NCBI GenBank assembly: GCA_964035545.1
Contig: OZ037769.1
Location: 6,260,429 to 6,320,428, forward strand
Direction: 5' to 3'
Origin: Bugula neritina
Taxonomy: Eukaryota; Bryozoa; Gymnolaemata; Cheilostomatida; Bugulidae
DNA: 60,000 nucleotides
Shown: positions 44,845 through 59,699 of the stretch, piece after piece
Position numbering within the stretch: position 1 is the stretch's first letter
Layout of the letters: each line of letters starts with the position of its first letter
Notes under the pieces: model-generated
Database searches by the model: none
What the model saw: only the letters and a program-made list of their open reading frames with translations
What the model was told of the DNA's origin: nothing
Translations under genes and position numbers: made by a program

Positions 44845-47800
44845 TTAAAGATTCAGCTGCTTCATAGGACTGGACAGATTCTTTCTTGACTTGAGCAAAT
44901 GCTGTCCAAACTAAAACATGCAAAATATAGGTCTAATAAATTTGAATAAGAAAAGTAACAACAAAATATATAAATAACAATAACAATTAACAAAATAACA
45001 ATTACTATTTTTACTACAACAGAGTCTGCAAGGATCAATTGTTCAACTTACTACATACAATGTACAACTATACTCACTACTTACTATGTACAACTATACT
45101 TACTACATATTATAATGTATGACTACTGAACATGTGACTGGATAATCAGAGTGAAACATGAGCATGTTTAGAAATTATTTCTATTCTATAGCCTTTGTGT
45201 TGAACAGTGAGATTTGAAGATTTCGAACTACTTTTGCAATATAATATTGACAACGCAGAATTTGGTAGGATACTTCCAGAGTTTCATAATTAATTGACTA
45301 TAGTTTAGCTAATTTTCTGCCTTTATGAATCTTTCAATTTATTGATAACTTTGAGCCTTGAAGATCTATCTCAGAAAATAAAAAAATGAAAAGGGATATG
45401 ATGCAAATTAATTTGTCATGTGTAATAACATGGATATGTATACTTTTAGTTAAGTAAAACACAAAACAAAAGCGAAAAATTTGAGCAGTAACAGGTGTCA
45501 TCTATTTTAACAAAAAAGTGCCACTAAAAACCGCATTATCTCAATTTTTCCTTTTTCTATAGAAAAAGTAATCAATTGAAATGAAATATATTTCAGTTAT
45601 GCATTAGGTTTAGCATGTTTATTATGCTCTGGTTAAATTATTTGTAGCTTCAAAATAGCAAAACTGAAAGCTTCTATAGAACAAATCACCTTTAAAAAAA
45701 TAGGTATAGGCTGTTGCAAGACTGGAACCTACTACATTGATACTAAAGAGGTAATAGTCTAAGTACTCCTATACCCACTGGTTTGATGCCAGCCCTCCCC
45801 AGTCACAGTCAAGTCTACCTTACGCAGTACCAGCTGACCCTTTAATGACATCCCTTATGCTTTTTAATTACTGTAAGCTAGAAAGATTATCAGCAGATAA
45901 TGTTAGTGCATGTGGGACTAGCTCGGCCTGGGATAGAAGGCAGCTAGTTCACTGACCGACAGTGGGCTCCAGAACAATTCACAAACATGACTTTGCAAAA
46001 TATTCCGCTGTAAGAAAAGATAATTTCATTGGCTAAACACTCCACAGACAGATTAAGAAGACGTGTGGGGGAGAAAAATATTACAAAAAATTAGTATAAA
46101 TAGACAGTCAACTTTATTTCTAACACCAATTTAGGATGAAATAGCAAATAAAAATACCTTGTTTTCGGTGACAATATGGCTAAAGAATGCATTTTTATAA
46201 CAACAATTAATATGCATTACAAATGCTCGAGGACAGTTTCTACGGACTTAGGATTTATGAAGATTCGACTTGGATATTGCAATTAAATTAGAAAATGTGG
46301 TTAAACTGCATTATACAAAATATTGAGATATTGTTTTAATAAAATTACAAAATGGGGAATAAAGGGTAATGGTTGTCAAACTCATAACTTGTGGTTCATG
46401 AAGCCATTTTAACAGAAAACCTGTTAGCTCAGGCTAGATGGTGACACAACATTTGGAAAATGACAATTGGAAAACACCTATTTGGAAACTGAACAATTAG
46501 AAAATGGACAATTGGAAAATGAAAAATATTCAACATGGTCTGGTCATGAGGGGCTGTCCGGCATCTGGTTAATTCCGAAATAGCTTTTAAAATAAATACA
46601 ATGACGGAATCAGTTAGGCTATCATGAAAGTAGAATTAGTTACCGAGTAGTTTTAATTTAAAATTGTTCAAATTTACAAAAAGCTTTTTGAACCCGACCA
46701 AATACTAAACGCCCCCTCTGGATTAGGCCATGTTGAATATTCTTCATTTTCCAAATAGGTGTCTTCCAATTGTCATTTTCAAAATGTCGCGAATTCAGGC
46801 CAGATACACTAGTCAAGTGCTAATGCATTGGTTTATTTAAAAGGTATACTTCAATGGTGCATGTTAGAATTGCTTCAAATCATTTTATTTTTATGAAACG
46901 TGATTATATTTTCCAAATTTTCAGAAAAATATGTTTATTTGGCATGAATATAGAGATTTTACATCTCGCTACCTGCAGGACCACAGTGGTGAAAGGTGAC
47001 CAAAGGTGACCATAGAGACTTTACATCCTGATGTTGCCATGACAACTAAACATCTTCTACACCTGCTTAGTTATCGTGTTTATGTGAGCAACTGGTAAAA
47101 TCTGCTCCAAACCAAAATTTTAATTCAATTAAATTGTTATTAGTTGAAAAACAAGTTAGGATAAAATATAACCTGGAAATCAGTCCAGGAAAGTTTAATG
47201 TTCCTACGTACACATTCCTCCTAGACAGCTGACGGTATATTATGAAACATAGATTATAGAATTACAAAAAATAATCACACTATTTAATTGTTAATCTAAA
47301 TTTTCAACATTGGTAATCAAGGAATATTTAAATTCATAAAAAAATAAAAACAGATTTAAAAAAGCTTCCTGAGCTTACACAGCTGTTGAGCTGACCCATT
47401 GACCTGTAGGGAAGTCACTGGAAGCAGCTTACATCACCACATGGTATTTTGACCCTGAAGAACCAACAGGATGCAGTAGAAACCTGAGGCAGTTCTGAGT
47501 GATGCAACAGATGGTGTGGTTTAAATGCCATAGCAATATAATTAAAATTTACTTACGTTGTTACAATTTTAAATGACTAGCTATTATACTCAGAAATCAA
47601 TATTTTGTAGTTTGTGTATAAGAATTGTGGAAAGGATGTGGATGTGCAGTGGCATTTGATGACAAGGTCAATAATTTGCTGATTAAAATATCCTATTTCC
47701 TCCATACAAGGATGGTTGTTGGTTTAACGTCAGCTATAGTCAATAATGAGAGACACCACAAGCGTTATTATGCCCAGCCTAATGAAACTGATTTCAAGGG

Positions 47801-50246
47801 GGAGGGGTGATAACTTATAAGAGTACCCTTTGATTGGCTGATGAATTGAAAGTTACTTCTCTTAGCTTTTAGCAGTAATAGTAATAAATCATTTACAAAT
47901 TTATCATAATAATACTGTTTTCATTGAAACATAAATTCATAATAACAGATATCCTGTCAACAACTGCTAATCATACAAAATTGCTTTGCTACAATTATCA
48001 GCAACACTTCTTTCAACTTGGTTGTTTACGAAATAGAAAATTTTAAAGTATAATGTTTATAATAGCTGGACTTTACCACAAAAAAGAAAACTGGAACATA
48101 ATATTATATTAGATCATTTAAATTTGAAAATTTAGTATTTTATCCCCAGTGGCAATATTTAGTACTAACAGTTAAAAATATAGACACTAGTAATGTAGTG
48201 CAAACCGCAACATTATCTTACCATTGTAGTGCATAAGTTTCAGTTATATCTACAATTTCAAAAAGGTAAAAAACAAACAGCTATTTGAAGAAATATGCAG
48301 AAAATATCCCATTGCATCGTCAATTGATTGGTTCTCCCTGCATTAGACTAGAACCAGGAAAAATGATCTGCAATAAAGCGGCTAGATGCAAATGATATCA
48401 ATTTTTTTCGCATTTGAAAGACATGTGCCTTACAATAGGTGATACATTTAATAAAAATGACATTATATGCATTCAAATCACTAAATTGAAATTTTTCTAT
48501 GAATGTTTCAACACTCAGAATAATTTCAAAAGCATTGACTGTGAAGTTTTGATTGCGAAGTGTTGATTGTGAAGTATTGATTGCGAAGTGTTGATTGCGA
48601 AGTGTTGATTGTGAAGTGTTGATTGTGAAATATTGATTGCGAAGTGTTGACTGCGAAGTGTTGACTTTACTGTTTAATGTGTAGACAAACCAGTTTGGCA
48701 TAGTAACCAATGAGTCAGGAAATTTGGCAGTTCTAAAGTTGCATTTGATAAAAAACTGTGTAAATACAAGTTTTATCTGAAAAACAAAGTGCAACCTACA
48801 TTTCCTGTTACAAATCTGTTGCTGAAATTCTAGAATGAAAAGAAAACTCGCAGCATCTACAATGTAGCATAAACTATATTTTAAATATGATATTACATAA
48901 CAATACGATTATATACTCCTCTGTATTCTATACTACAAAGAAAGTTTATATAAGGTTGTAAAAATCAAAGAAAAATATGAAAATTAATCAAATTTTCCAA
49001 TAAGCTGGCTGATTATTTAGAGGTCTATTGGCATGTGCAGTTATCATAACAACTTCAATACTTGTAACCATGTTTCTAGCCAGTATTTGGCAGAGCACTA
49101 TTATATCAACAGAATTATGTATAGTGACACACAACATTTCGTTCATTACAATATCTCTTGCATGATTTTTCTTTGAGATGTCTTAGTGAATCAAATCTAT
49201 TTGGATTTTGACTTTTGATTTTAACTCATGACTTTAACTCACTACTTTCATTTTGCTAAGGGGTTGCCTTTTCCTAACTAATGTTAGAGTTTTCAGGTTA
49301 CTTCAAACCGATATAAGCAAAACTATTACATTTGTCACAAATAATTCAATTTCATGCTCATCAAGTTGTAAAACATTATCTGATAACTTTTGGTCAGCTC
49401 CTTCAGTATTCGCTCAACCAAGAACTCCGTTTCCAGTTCATACAATTCCTTGAATAATTCAAAAATATTTCTGACAAAGCACTTGGTAGTTAAACCAACC
49501 TACACACACCTTCGGATACATCCAGGTATTTAATTTGTAGTAACAATTAACATGGTGTTGTTGTCAAACAGTGTTCAACAATGGCAGTCAGTGGAGCGGT
49601 GATTGATGGCCTAAATTTTATCTCAATCTTTCAATTTGTCGGCACGAATCAAACCGAGCACATTTACAACTCATCAGCTAAGAATAATAAATTACAATAA
49701 TATGCTAATACAAATAATATAAACATTAATGTTACTGTACAGTTAAGTGACACTTGAAACTACAACAAAAATTTAATTATTTTATTATGATTAAATTGAA
49801 ATATCAGCGACGAGTGAAGAGATAATTGGCAAGGGGGGCACGGGTACCATTGTCAATACGTATATGCTCTGGCACCTGTATTAAAATCGCAGACAAATTT
49901 CGTCATATCTTGCATTACCCCACCCAGTATGCCCAATTTTTTGGCGCCCCAAACTAACATATGCAGCTCCATGATGTAAAAATCAGACAAATTTTAGGAA
50001 ACCATGTTCCAAAATATTTTCAATTAAAAATGTTGTGAACAATTAATGATATTACGGATGCACATTGTACAGTGCTTTCAGATGGTACATATAAAACAAA
50101 TGATATATCTAATTAGTACAATACAGTGATTGCTGTATTGTGTTTGGTTTTAATACTTTTTTTCTACGGCTTATGGATTCACTATATTAGTTTCATTTTC
50201 AATTTCTTAAAATTAAACTATACGCTATAGTATTATTAACAGTATA

Positions 50247-50319
<73 letters not shown>

Positions 50320-53300
50320 TATATACTTATATATATAGCAATATATAGTAGATATATACTATATATAGTAAGACGGTAGATAAGAGATTAGTTCTAACAA
50401 AGTTACCTCTGCTTTTACTGGAGATGGGCTGAATGCTTTGGAGAAACTGTTTTCCTTTTCTTCCGAGTTCCTGCACAACAAGATATAATCAATTCCAGTT
50501 AATTCACAACTTGAGCAACAAACTGACCCTAGCTACAAAGTGCTATAGCTGGGGGTCAAAAAGTTTTGAATGAAATATTGCAATACGGAGCTGATGGGGG
50601 TTCATTAGACCCTTAGTAAAGCTAAAACAGCAGAAAAATAGGGCTAACTGCAAAACAGAGGTCTGAGAACGCAACGGTTTCAACCTGCATTAAGTTCTAG
50701 GGGCTAGACTCTGGTGTGATATGTGTCTGGAAGACCCCTGGTGCCACGGAGGCCCTGCTTACCTGCCCAGCACATTCCAACTAGATAAACGTCTGCATTA
50801 TTCACACAGATAATCTACTCTAAGCAGACATACAAACTGTCAGTTAATCCAATAAGATTTAAGGCAACTCAAGTTTGCAAAAAAACTTTAATTATTTACA
50901 AAAGTTAAGGGATTTGTTTCGTTTAGACAAGCGACCGCAAGTCATTGCCGTGATTAATGATTGAGTGTAAAATTGGCTAGAGTAGACGGATTGGATTGGA
51001 AATTCCTTTCAGAAAATTTAATAACATTTCATTTATGAATATTTCAGCGTTAAAATATGAATGATGTAACCACGGAGCCTGCCTGAAACTGTCAAGTCTT
51101 AGATTGCACATTATTTAGCAACCGACTAGAGTGATGGAAGGAGACAAGCAAGATATCCAGACCAACCGCATACCATTTTACAGCTAAACCTGAATACCAC
51201 CTCTAAACCAGATTATTATTGCAAAATTTCCTCAACTTCAAGATATGCTCACACAAGCAGGGCCACACCACAACTCACCTGTCTTCATCTCTCTTGTCAG
51301 GACTCACAGATCTGTGGGCAAACTTTCTCTTCAGAGCTGCGGCTATCAGCGCCTGGGGGTCCATCAGTCCTTTCAGAGGTGCTTTTCTATCGTGTTTCGG
51401 TAGAGGCGTACCACCAGGTGAGCTGAAAGGCAGAGACAGATATCAGGCTGAATAACTAACCTCTTCTAAGGGAATCTCCAACATATTATACACCTGTTAC
51501 CCCCAACTACCCCTTCACAGGGAGTATTGCAACACACTCACCATTATACACTAGGATGCTACGCTTAACATTTTTAAACAGTTTAAAGGATTACTTTTAA
51601 ATGTCAAATTTAATCGGGTGTCAAACTAAACTATGTGAGAGGATTCCATAAACCTATACTCAGCCTGGAAAACAACATAAAGTAGTCATGTACCACGGTT
51701 ACATAGCAAATCGATTTTTCATTCGATCTTTGGTAACAGTTGCATTATCAAATGAAACTGCAACCTTAAGTTCACGCAAACACCAAATCCATCTTACCAG
51801 CACAGATCTATTTGAATCAATAGAATCATAGTGTTAGTGGGTCATTTGAGTGTTATTACTAGAAGTAAGCAACACTGTTAACCAGGTGGACAGGGATAGT
51901 ATCATATGGACAGCTATGTAATCACATCAACAGTTATGAAACCATATGGATGAACGGAAACCCCTCCAAGACTAGCATAGCATGACAGCAGTCGCTACAT
52001 TGATGTAGCAAATGACATTTATCGGTTTTACAAGTTAACACTTCTCAGAAAATACATATTCTTTACGCGCATGCAGCAGCGATGGCATTTACCAGAAATA
52101 CCCATTATATGACGTCAAATATCATACAACGCACAACATCTTACATAAATACTTACATTACAACTTGTGATTTAATAGTCAAACAATAGTGACGTGGTAA
52201 AAACTAGCTATGTACCTTAACAACTTGGATAATATAAACATGGGTAAACATGACCAATGTCTACAAGATACATTGATACTTCAGCAATGGCTGCTATAAT
52301 ACAGAACATAATGTCCTGTACATCAAAACTCAATTTCAAACTACATACAAAATTTTGATTATACACAAAAGGCAAACATTACATCTTTTTACACTGTGGT
52401 TAGACATTTTAAAACACAACCTTTTCGACATGGCACTCAATACAAGAAAAAGCAACTCCAAATAATTGAATTATCAGCTGAGCAAAGGGCTGAATAAAAT
52501 ATATAGTTTCCATAGAAAATATGTTTGCATTTTGTTTTGTATAACAAATGGCTGACGTGAACGTACCGGCTTACAGATTTGAGCTTGACAGAACCAAGGT
52601 TTTTCAAAACTTCTGTCATCGATGGCGCTTTCTTGCTAGTTGGCTCAGCGCCAACACCATTTCCACTTTTCCCATTCTTTCTCTTCCTCTAGCAACATTC
52701 AGCAAAAACCAAATACAGCATACTGCAGGTGTTAGGAGCATACTGCAAGCCATCAACAATGCCATAAAATAAAACTGACTTAATTAATTTCACTAAACTG
52801 CATATAAAACTCAATTTTTTTATGGCGTGACAGAATTGCTGTTTTGAAAGTTTTAGAGATTTAGAAGTTCAAGCAGATGTTTCGTGACATAATAAAGAGA
52901 GAGAACTGCTGGGAGTAGATTGAATAAGCTGTAACCATCAGAATGATGCGTGGGAGATTAACACATCCACCTTCAGACAAGAAAAGAGTGGTTGTCCAAG
53001 TATGGCAAAACAGTGGGTGGTTATGGCTGCATACAAGCATGGATTACCAGACAATAATCCTGTGCAGATAAACAGTGCTTAGGAAATGAAGTATACTATA
53101 TTTTTACATGAAATTACGTGAGTAATGATTCATCATCAACACGATTATGAATAGCAAATGAAAGCAATAAACGTGTCAAGACAATGCCTTTAAGGTACAC
53201 TGGATAGACTGTGTTATGTCTAAGGTTACAGGGATGGTGCCTGAGAGGCATCAGTGAACTAAATGATGTCAAAACATTGCAGCTAATAATAATTCCTAGC

Positions 53301-56300
53301 AAGCTCCGGAAACAGACTACATACAATCTGACACGGCAAAACTACAAGGAGTTGTCTTGTTTCGAATGCATATATTATAAAAGGGAAAACAGATGAGCAG
53401 TCCTAGTAACACATGTATTGTAGCCTACAAGGAAATATTTTCCTTTGTTAATATCATCAGGGATTAAACCAGCGTTGACCACTATCTAATAGATTATTAG
53501 ACACTAATAGTCAAATCACACCATAAATGTGTAGTTAACAACCATCATAAATAATGGCATTACTAGATTATAATATTCTCTTTCAAATGCTATTACCTAA
53601 TCAGTTTACTAGGGTACAAACTACACTGACAACAGTAGATTAAGTAGCTGCGGGCTAAGTATGGCTACTGATGTTCAAAGGATTCACATATCAAGTGAAT
53701 GCTTGGTGACATCCCAAATCTCTTTACTAGATGTGAACGAAAGTTCACGCTGACATAACCGCTATTACTCATGTCTCTTCACTAAATACACATCCTAAGA
53801 GCAACAGTTGAGAGAGCTTCATGTGACATGCGAACATCACACCCAACACACCATTTTCCTCTGTGATTGTCAGAAGTTCCCATCCAACTTGTTTAAAAAC
53901 AAACTAAAGTTGTAGATCTAAACATTGTATGGTAATTCTAAGTTGCCTAATTCAGCATAGTCCAGCTGAGCACTAAAGAAACCCACATTGAATGTGTTCT
54001 TACAAATCTTGGTTAGGAATAAATAATGAGACGGTAGGTGACTGCTGCATGATTTGCATATGAAAATATTTGGTCATCAAGGAGACTGAAATACTAGCTG
54101 AATAATTAAGGAATAGAAAGCATGAGGTATGCAATTCTCCCAGCTGGTGGTAATGTTGCCGTGCAAATGCAGCAGAGAATTGGTGAATTAAAACACCTGA
54201 CTTTAGATACCAGAACACAATACGTATCTGCAAAGACTTCTCACCTCTGCTATAACTTCTGACACGGATTTAGAAGGTAGACTGTTGGCCAGAAATGGTG
54301 GTGGTGGCGGTGGAGGTGGTGGTGGTGGAAGCAGCAGAGGGGGTGCTTGTGGAGGGGGTAGTGGCGGTGCTGGTATGGAGAGGGGCTGCGGGGTAGAGGG
54401 ACACGTTAGCGCTCCTTGTGGTATGACATCAGGGGGTGGAACTCTCACAGCTGCAAGCAAAGTGGATATTGCAACAGAAGCTGAGAGAAAACGTCCTTGT
54501 GTAATGCTAGAACTACCAGCTACTTTTTAGCTACAGTCAAATAAATTGAAATGATCTAACAGCCATGAGAAGAGGCAATATTATGATGAGTGGGTGCCCA
54601 CAGAGTAAGGCGCTGATACATGCCTGCCAACTTCTTAGAAAATTTATTGGAATAAACAGCAGAGATGAGCCAGTTTGTTACAACTCTGGCAGAACATAGG
54701 GGAAGTGAGTAAGTTTCCAAATTGAATCTATATATACCAGCTAAAAATCACACAGCCTTGAATCCAAGCACATTGAAACCAAGTATATACTACATACTAT
54801 ATACAGTATACACTACACACTGTATATAGCATATATTACACACTGTATATAATATATACTACACACTGTATACAGTATACACTACATACTATATACAGTA
54901 TACACTACACACTATATACAGTATACACTACACACTGTATACAATATACACTACATACTGTATAGAATATATACTACACATTATATACAATATACACTAC
55001 ACACTAAATACAGTATCTACAAACTAGAATACAGTATACACTACACTGAACACAGTATACACTACATACAAATACAGTATACACTACATACAAATACACA
55101 AAATATGAATGTACATAGCCTACAATACATTACACTGCATGGGAGGATGTGAAATACCACACTTCCAACTATTTTCAAACTGTTTAAATTCTATTATTCT
55201 TATCCTCAAAATTAGCGTTCAAGAAACTAATATTTCTGCTTTTACTCAAACATAGGTAGCTCTTGTTTTGAGCTCAAGTTTTTCCATGCACGTCAATTTG
55301 CTGGTCGGAGTTATCCCACTATTTAGAAAATATAAGTACACCGCTTCAAGAGTTTGGATGAATATTCCAGTACGGCAAGGTTATCAGCAAAACAAAATGA
55401 TTCCTTTTATTAGATCGTCTGCCAAAGTGACAGAAGCAGACGTGACAAATTAGCTGTCTCTGCTTAAGCTATGGATGTCAAATAACAACCTACACTGTAT
55501 GTCAGCGATCCAATGACCACTGGAGTGGCATTAATCACAGCATAAAGTCATCAACACTCTTGGTCAAAGTCATGGAGGTCATCTTTAATGACCACCATAA
55601 CATTTCGCCCAGTAATTTTACATAACCCCATTATCTAACTCACCAAAGCTTACTCTACTTACTAGCTATATCCGCTATGACTTGACGTAACTTGACTAGC
55701 TCTTCTTCCAAGGCTGAGATCTTATTCAAGGTTACTGAATCAACTGGTGCGGAGGCTAATCTACATATAGAAAATGACTAACCTATAGAGAAATCTACTC
55801 GCATACAAGGTCGTTATGACAAACTAGTAACACCATCATGCGTAGGCTGTAGCTGCACACATTACTCACCAATACCCCCAAAACTTGATCTTGATTGCCA
55901 AAATTATAACTTAACCTGATACTATTACAACTGTTTTCTTTTTAGGTGCAGTAATGGAGAAATTGAGAAAAGCCTGTGTTCCACATTAAAAATGTAGCAA
56001 AAGAAGTTACGTTCTTGCAAGAACTTCAACCGCGCCCCAAATCTAAATTCAATAATAAAATTAAAAGGCTTAGGCTATCTCAATTTCTCCACTACTGCTC
56101 TTAAGTGCGTTTTATGCTCTTTTTTACTCACCTTAAAGTATAAAAACAATGGCAATTATCATGTTAATTTCAATGATTATCTTTACAATAGTTTTAAACT
56201 GTGTTATACCAACTGAATGACTAAAAACTTGCAAGAAAATGTAAATATTGCTAACTTTTACCAGATATTGGCAGCTTTAAAATGTCCTATACATTTCTGT

Positions 56301-59300
56301 AACTATGATGTGGGAGTAGTATTCTCTTGATCTCCAACTGGCAATATTTACATGGAATTTTCTGAGCTACCATTAAACTTTTTTACCAAGTCAAATAATT
56401 GCTGCACTACCTGCCAGACAGTGGATTAGGTGCCCATACTTTGGTGGATTAAATTGATGGATTAAAGGAAAGAGCATACTACTCAGACACATGTCATCAC
56501 ATGACACTAATCAGTTGTACATGTTGGTATGTGTAGCAATTATTACTTCCCTTATTCAGAAGTCAGCTTGGAAAATGTGCGCAAAAAATTGAAAGTGAAT
56601 TTTAATTTTCAAGTGTGTTGAAGAAATGTAATTATTTTTCTCAGAACTTCATACGCCTGCGCCAAATGAGTTGGCAAGCAGAAAAGAAATTTGGTTGAGA
56701 ATTATGTGCCTTGAGCTCCAATTATATTTTACACATGCTGTAACAAAGCCCATTGTCATTTTGGGAAGTGTTGAAAACTGGCAACATGAATTATATTAGC
56801 TGAAATAGTTTAAAAGCTTGTCCCAGATACAGCCTTAAAAACTTAAAACTGCCAGCAAGGCCACCACAGATGGCGTTTGTAAAGGCTTCAAGTGTAAAAA
56901 AGTGAGTCATGCAAAAACGCATTGCGCGAGCTACAATCGTACTTAGTAAGCAGTGAAAATTTTCCGTTTTAAAATGCAAATGCCAAAATATTGAAATGCA
57001 ACGACAAATTAATACATTTATTTTATGATGCAAAATACCGTAGAAGGGGGTAGCTCAGAAATCAGATACTGACTGTATCTGTGCATATAAGATAATTTGG
57101 TTGTGCAAAGTAAACATTTGCACCACGGAGAACCATTGCCAGTTAAATGTTAATTTCTGAACGAAAAATAGCTGAATAAACCACATCTGCATGGCATGAC
57201 ACTGCACGTCAATAAGCCATATTTCATCATGACATTACGCGCTAAACAATTGTGAGTTGTATATAATTGCTTACTCATATCCGAACTGACAATAGCTTTT
57301 TTTTCAAAGTAAAATATATACATTCTAGAGTCATAGGATTCAAGTTGCGGATGTCTAGTTGGAGTTGGTCATATTACGGATTACTTCAACGATTTTAAAA
57401 TTGAACTGTCAATGTACATTATTTACAGCATAATTATGGTTGGGTAATTTACCAGACTCTAGTATTCAGCTAAAGCTAGAACCATTCTGTGAGGTTTATT
57501 CCAGAAAAATTATTCAACTGTATTTCACTGATACTTAAAGTTGCACCAAATAAAAAAAACCTTATTCACTAAATTAGTGTACAAAATACTGCATATATAA
57601 AAATCAATTTAATCAATATAATATGCTAGCCATATAATTAGCCTACATATACATGCAGAACTCAACCAAACACAGCAGCAAAACTCCTATCATTTCATTT
57701 AATGCAAATGCTGATCCACATTTTACATTGACTGGCAAGGTTATGGGGTGTTGCAATGATTTTGAGAGCTTTAATTTTTGCTGGTTAAGTTTGAACCTTT
57801 AGTTTCCTTCTATTATATAATTTGCCATTGTGTGAATGACAAGTAGATATATCATTGATAGGTGACGCCACACTCGATAATTGAAATTAACTATTCACTG
57901 AGTCCTTGAGTCCACGAACGCAAAGCACTTGAAAGATTTGTTGGCAAGCAAGGGTGGAAGTGAATATTGATGCAAGATTTGTTTTTCTAAATTTCACGAT
58001 GCATGATGACAATCATTTAAAATACCCGCAGTGCTGTCTGCAGCAGAATAATAGCTGCCGGTGACCGAATATCAGTTGCTTGCGGCAGCTACCACCAAAC
58101 CAGCAGCTATCAGCAAGTATTTATTGAGTCACATCGCAAGAATTGTAGAGAAATTCCACCTATTTTAGGAAATGTGCTGGGTACAGTTTATATCATAAGG
58201 ATGACATTTATTCATTCACATTTTTTTGGGCTATGCACAAAATGAAACGACCTTTCTTAGAGGTTTGCCTAGAAAATCATTGCCACAAGGCTAAAGCTGA
58301 GATAGCCCCAATGCCTAGATGTGGTCTCCAAATCATTTCTGTAAAATGAATTTAACCATTTCTAATCTATCAAATACCTCTTCTCTAAACTATCCACGTT
58401 ATTAAACCAGTAAAAGGTTGAAGCTAGATGACTTAATTTTAGGACAGCTTTCATTGTGTTTACAGAAAATATAAATTCACCTTAGGCTAGTATCTGGTGT
58501 ACTACATGTAAACTCCTCCGTATTAGAAAATATAGCATCTTTAGTCTTGGTTAAAGAAGATAAACCAAGGTGACCTCCTGAACTATTGTAATCCCTCTTA
58601 ACACTGCGAAGACTGCACAAGTCTGACCTGTAATAGTGAGTCAGCAAGAGAACCTATATGGGAGTTGTCTGACCAAACCAAGTAACGCAATGTTGAAAAG
58701 ACAATTACTTATTGTACTAATTGTTGACCACTGAACTATGCTTCAAAAGATTTATGATACATTAAAAAAGATCTTGACAAATGTTTTAAAAAGTATTAAC
58801 TTAAAGACATTACAAGTATCCTAGCAATCTGCATTACAGACAAGTGGTAACGGAAAAAGTTAAAATTTTATACTTGGATTGAAAGTAAAAGATTCACCTG
58901 CTTTTCAAAACTACATCTACCATTACACTACACCAACAATGTTTTGTTGGTTATTGGTTACCACTGATGTGTAAAGACATTGGACACCACCTTTACACAA
59001 TAAATTCCAGTATTTATTACTAGAAATATTAGTGGAGCTCAAAGTGGAACAGTAAACATGTGTAACACTATCTATAGTACCTCAACCTAGTAAAGCTATC
59101 ATGGCCTTCTTCAACAATCCAACCGATATCTCCAATATTAGGACAGTTTAGGTCAGACATTGACGAGGTATCACTCGCACCTCCATAGTCACCAATTAGA
59201 TGACGCTGAAAACAAGAGCAGATAAATCTTTATTTCTACACAAGTCAAATATTTCCATGACAAAGTTCTGAAAGCACGGTTTTTTATAATATATAGAAAA

Positions 59301-59699
59301 TGTGAAACCAATACATTCTAAGCATACGCACTTACCAGTATACCAGACTTACTTGAAAATAAATTTTGTTCACATGAATAAATTTACAAGCTGATCCAAT
59401 CCTTCTGATTAAACTTCGTCTGCAGGTCTCTGTAGGTATTTGATTCGAGGTAAATGGCGTGACGCTAGGTATTGGCTATACAAGTATAGTGTTCAAAACT
59501 GTTATTGATATCAGACTAACTATTTCTAGATACAGTTGATATTGTATTTGATATAGGATGTTCGGGATCTTACCACATGAAAATAGTATATATTGCATTT
59601 GATGTAAATAATAATACTTACCACATGAAACAAGTCAAATCCAAGATAATCTAAAATATCTCGCAACAACTGAGCAATATATCGATAGTTGACTTCCAT
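44845..59699 (-). CDS. MTFR1: Mitochondrial fission regulator (MTFR1/MTFR2 family)
   Basis: Mitochondria-associated protein; vertebrate members promote mitochondrial fragmentation. Exons (high to low): 59699-59622, 59205-59081, 58627-58481, 55760-55663, 54450-54245, 52688-52567, 51422-51279, 50470-50407, 44910-44845 (1,050 nt, 349 residues plus TAA; human MTFR1 is about 333). Every junction is GT-AG and frame-consistent. Family blocks in order: IGDIGWIVEEG with TRLR after it (about 54-68); a coiled coil NKISALEEELVKLRQVIADI (about 128-147, matching KICALENELAALRAQIAKI); a proline-rich exon 5 with an 11-proline run; MTEVLKNLGSVKLKSVSR (242-259); DPQALIAAALKRKFAHR (about 281-297); and a C-terminal FGQHLLKSRKNLSSPMKQ, matching FGPHMLKPTGKM. 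The N-terminal 26 residues are hydrophobic/amphipathic. It represents the pre-duplication gene, so assignment to MTFR1 versus MTFR2 is arbitrary. The introns carry a foldback element and several minisatellites. Confidence 0.92.
46441..46795. mobile_element. Foldback/MITE-like inverted-repeat element
   Basis: The left arm (about 46451-46540) and right arm (about 46722-46790) are imperfect inverted copies. AATGACAATTGGAAAACACC with TATTTGGAAA mirrors TTTCCAAATAGGTGTCTTCC and AATTGTCATT. Further in, GAAAAATATTCAACATGGTC mirrors GGCCATGTTGAATATTCTTC. The left arm contains an extra internal duplication (ACAATTGGAAAATG-type). There is no coding capacity. It lies in the last MTFR intron. Confidence 0.75.
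48536..48661. repeat. 14-bp minisatellite in last MTFR intron
   Basis: Nine head-to-tail units of TGATTGCGAAGTGT (with variants) run from 48536. A minus-strand frame giving NTSQSTLRNQ-type repeats is an artefact of the array. Confidence 0.92.
50248..50338. repeat. (TA)n microsatellite with AT-rich flank
   Basis: About 65 bp of alternating TA, then TATATATA-type variants to about 50338, ending roughly 70 bp downstream of MTFR exon 8 in the direction of transcription. Confidence 0.95.
54785..55090. repeat. 23-bp minisatellite in MTFR intron 4
   Basis: About 13 diverged units related to ACACTACACACTGTATACAG followed by TAT. The unit includes short self-complementary strings such as GTATAC. It lies between exons 4 and 5. 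Confidence 0.9.

Noticed and set aside
45700-45980. Possible SINE/LINE piece with GGTTTGATGCC and GCCAGCCCTCCCC
   Set aside because: It has short similarities to the other repeat fragments but no consistent head-to-tail structure could be drawn by eye.
58052-58091. 9-bp hairpin TAGCTGCCG / CGGCAGCTA in an MTFR intron
   Set aside because: Exact but short, with a 22-nt loop and poor extension, so not distinguishable from chance.
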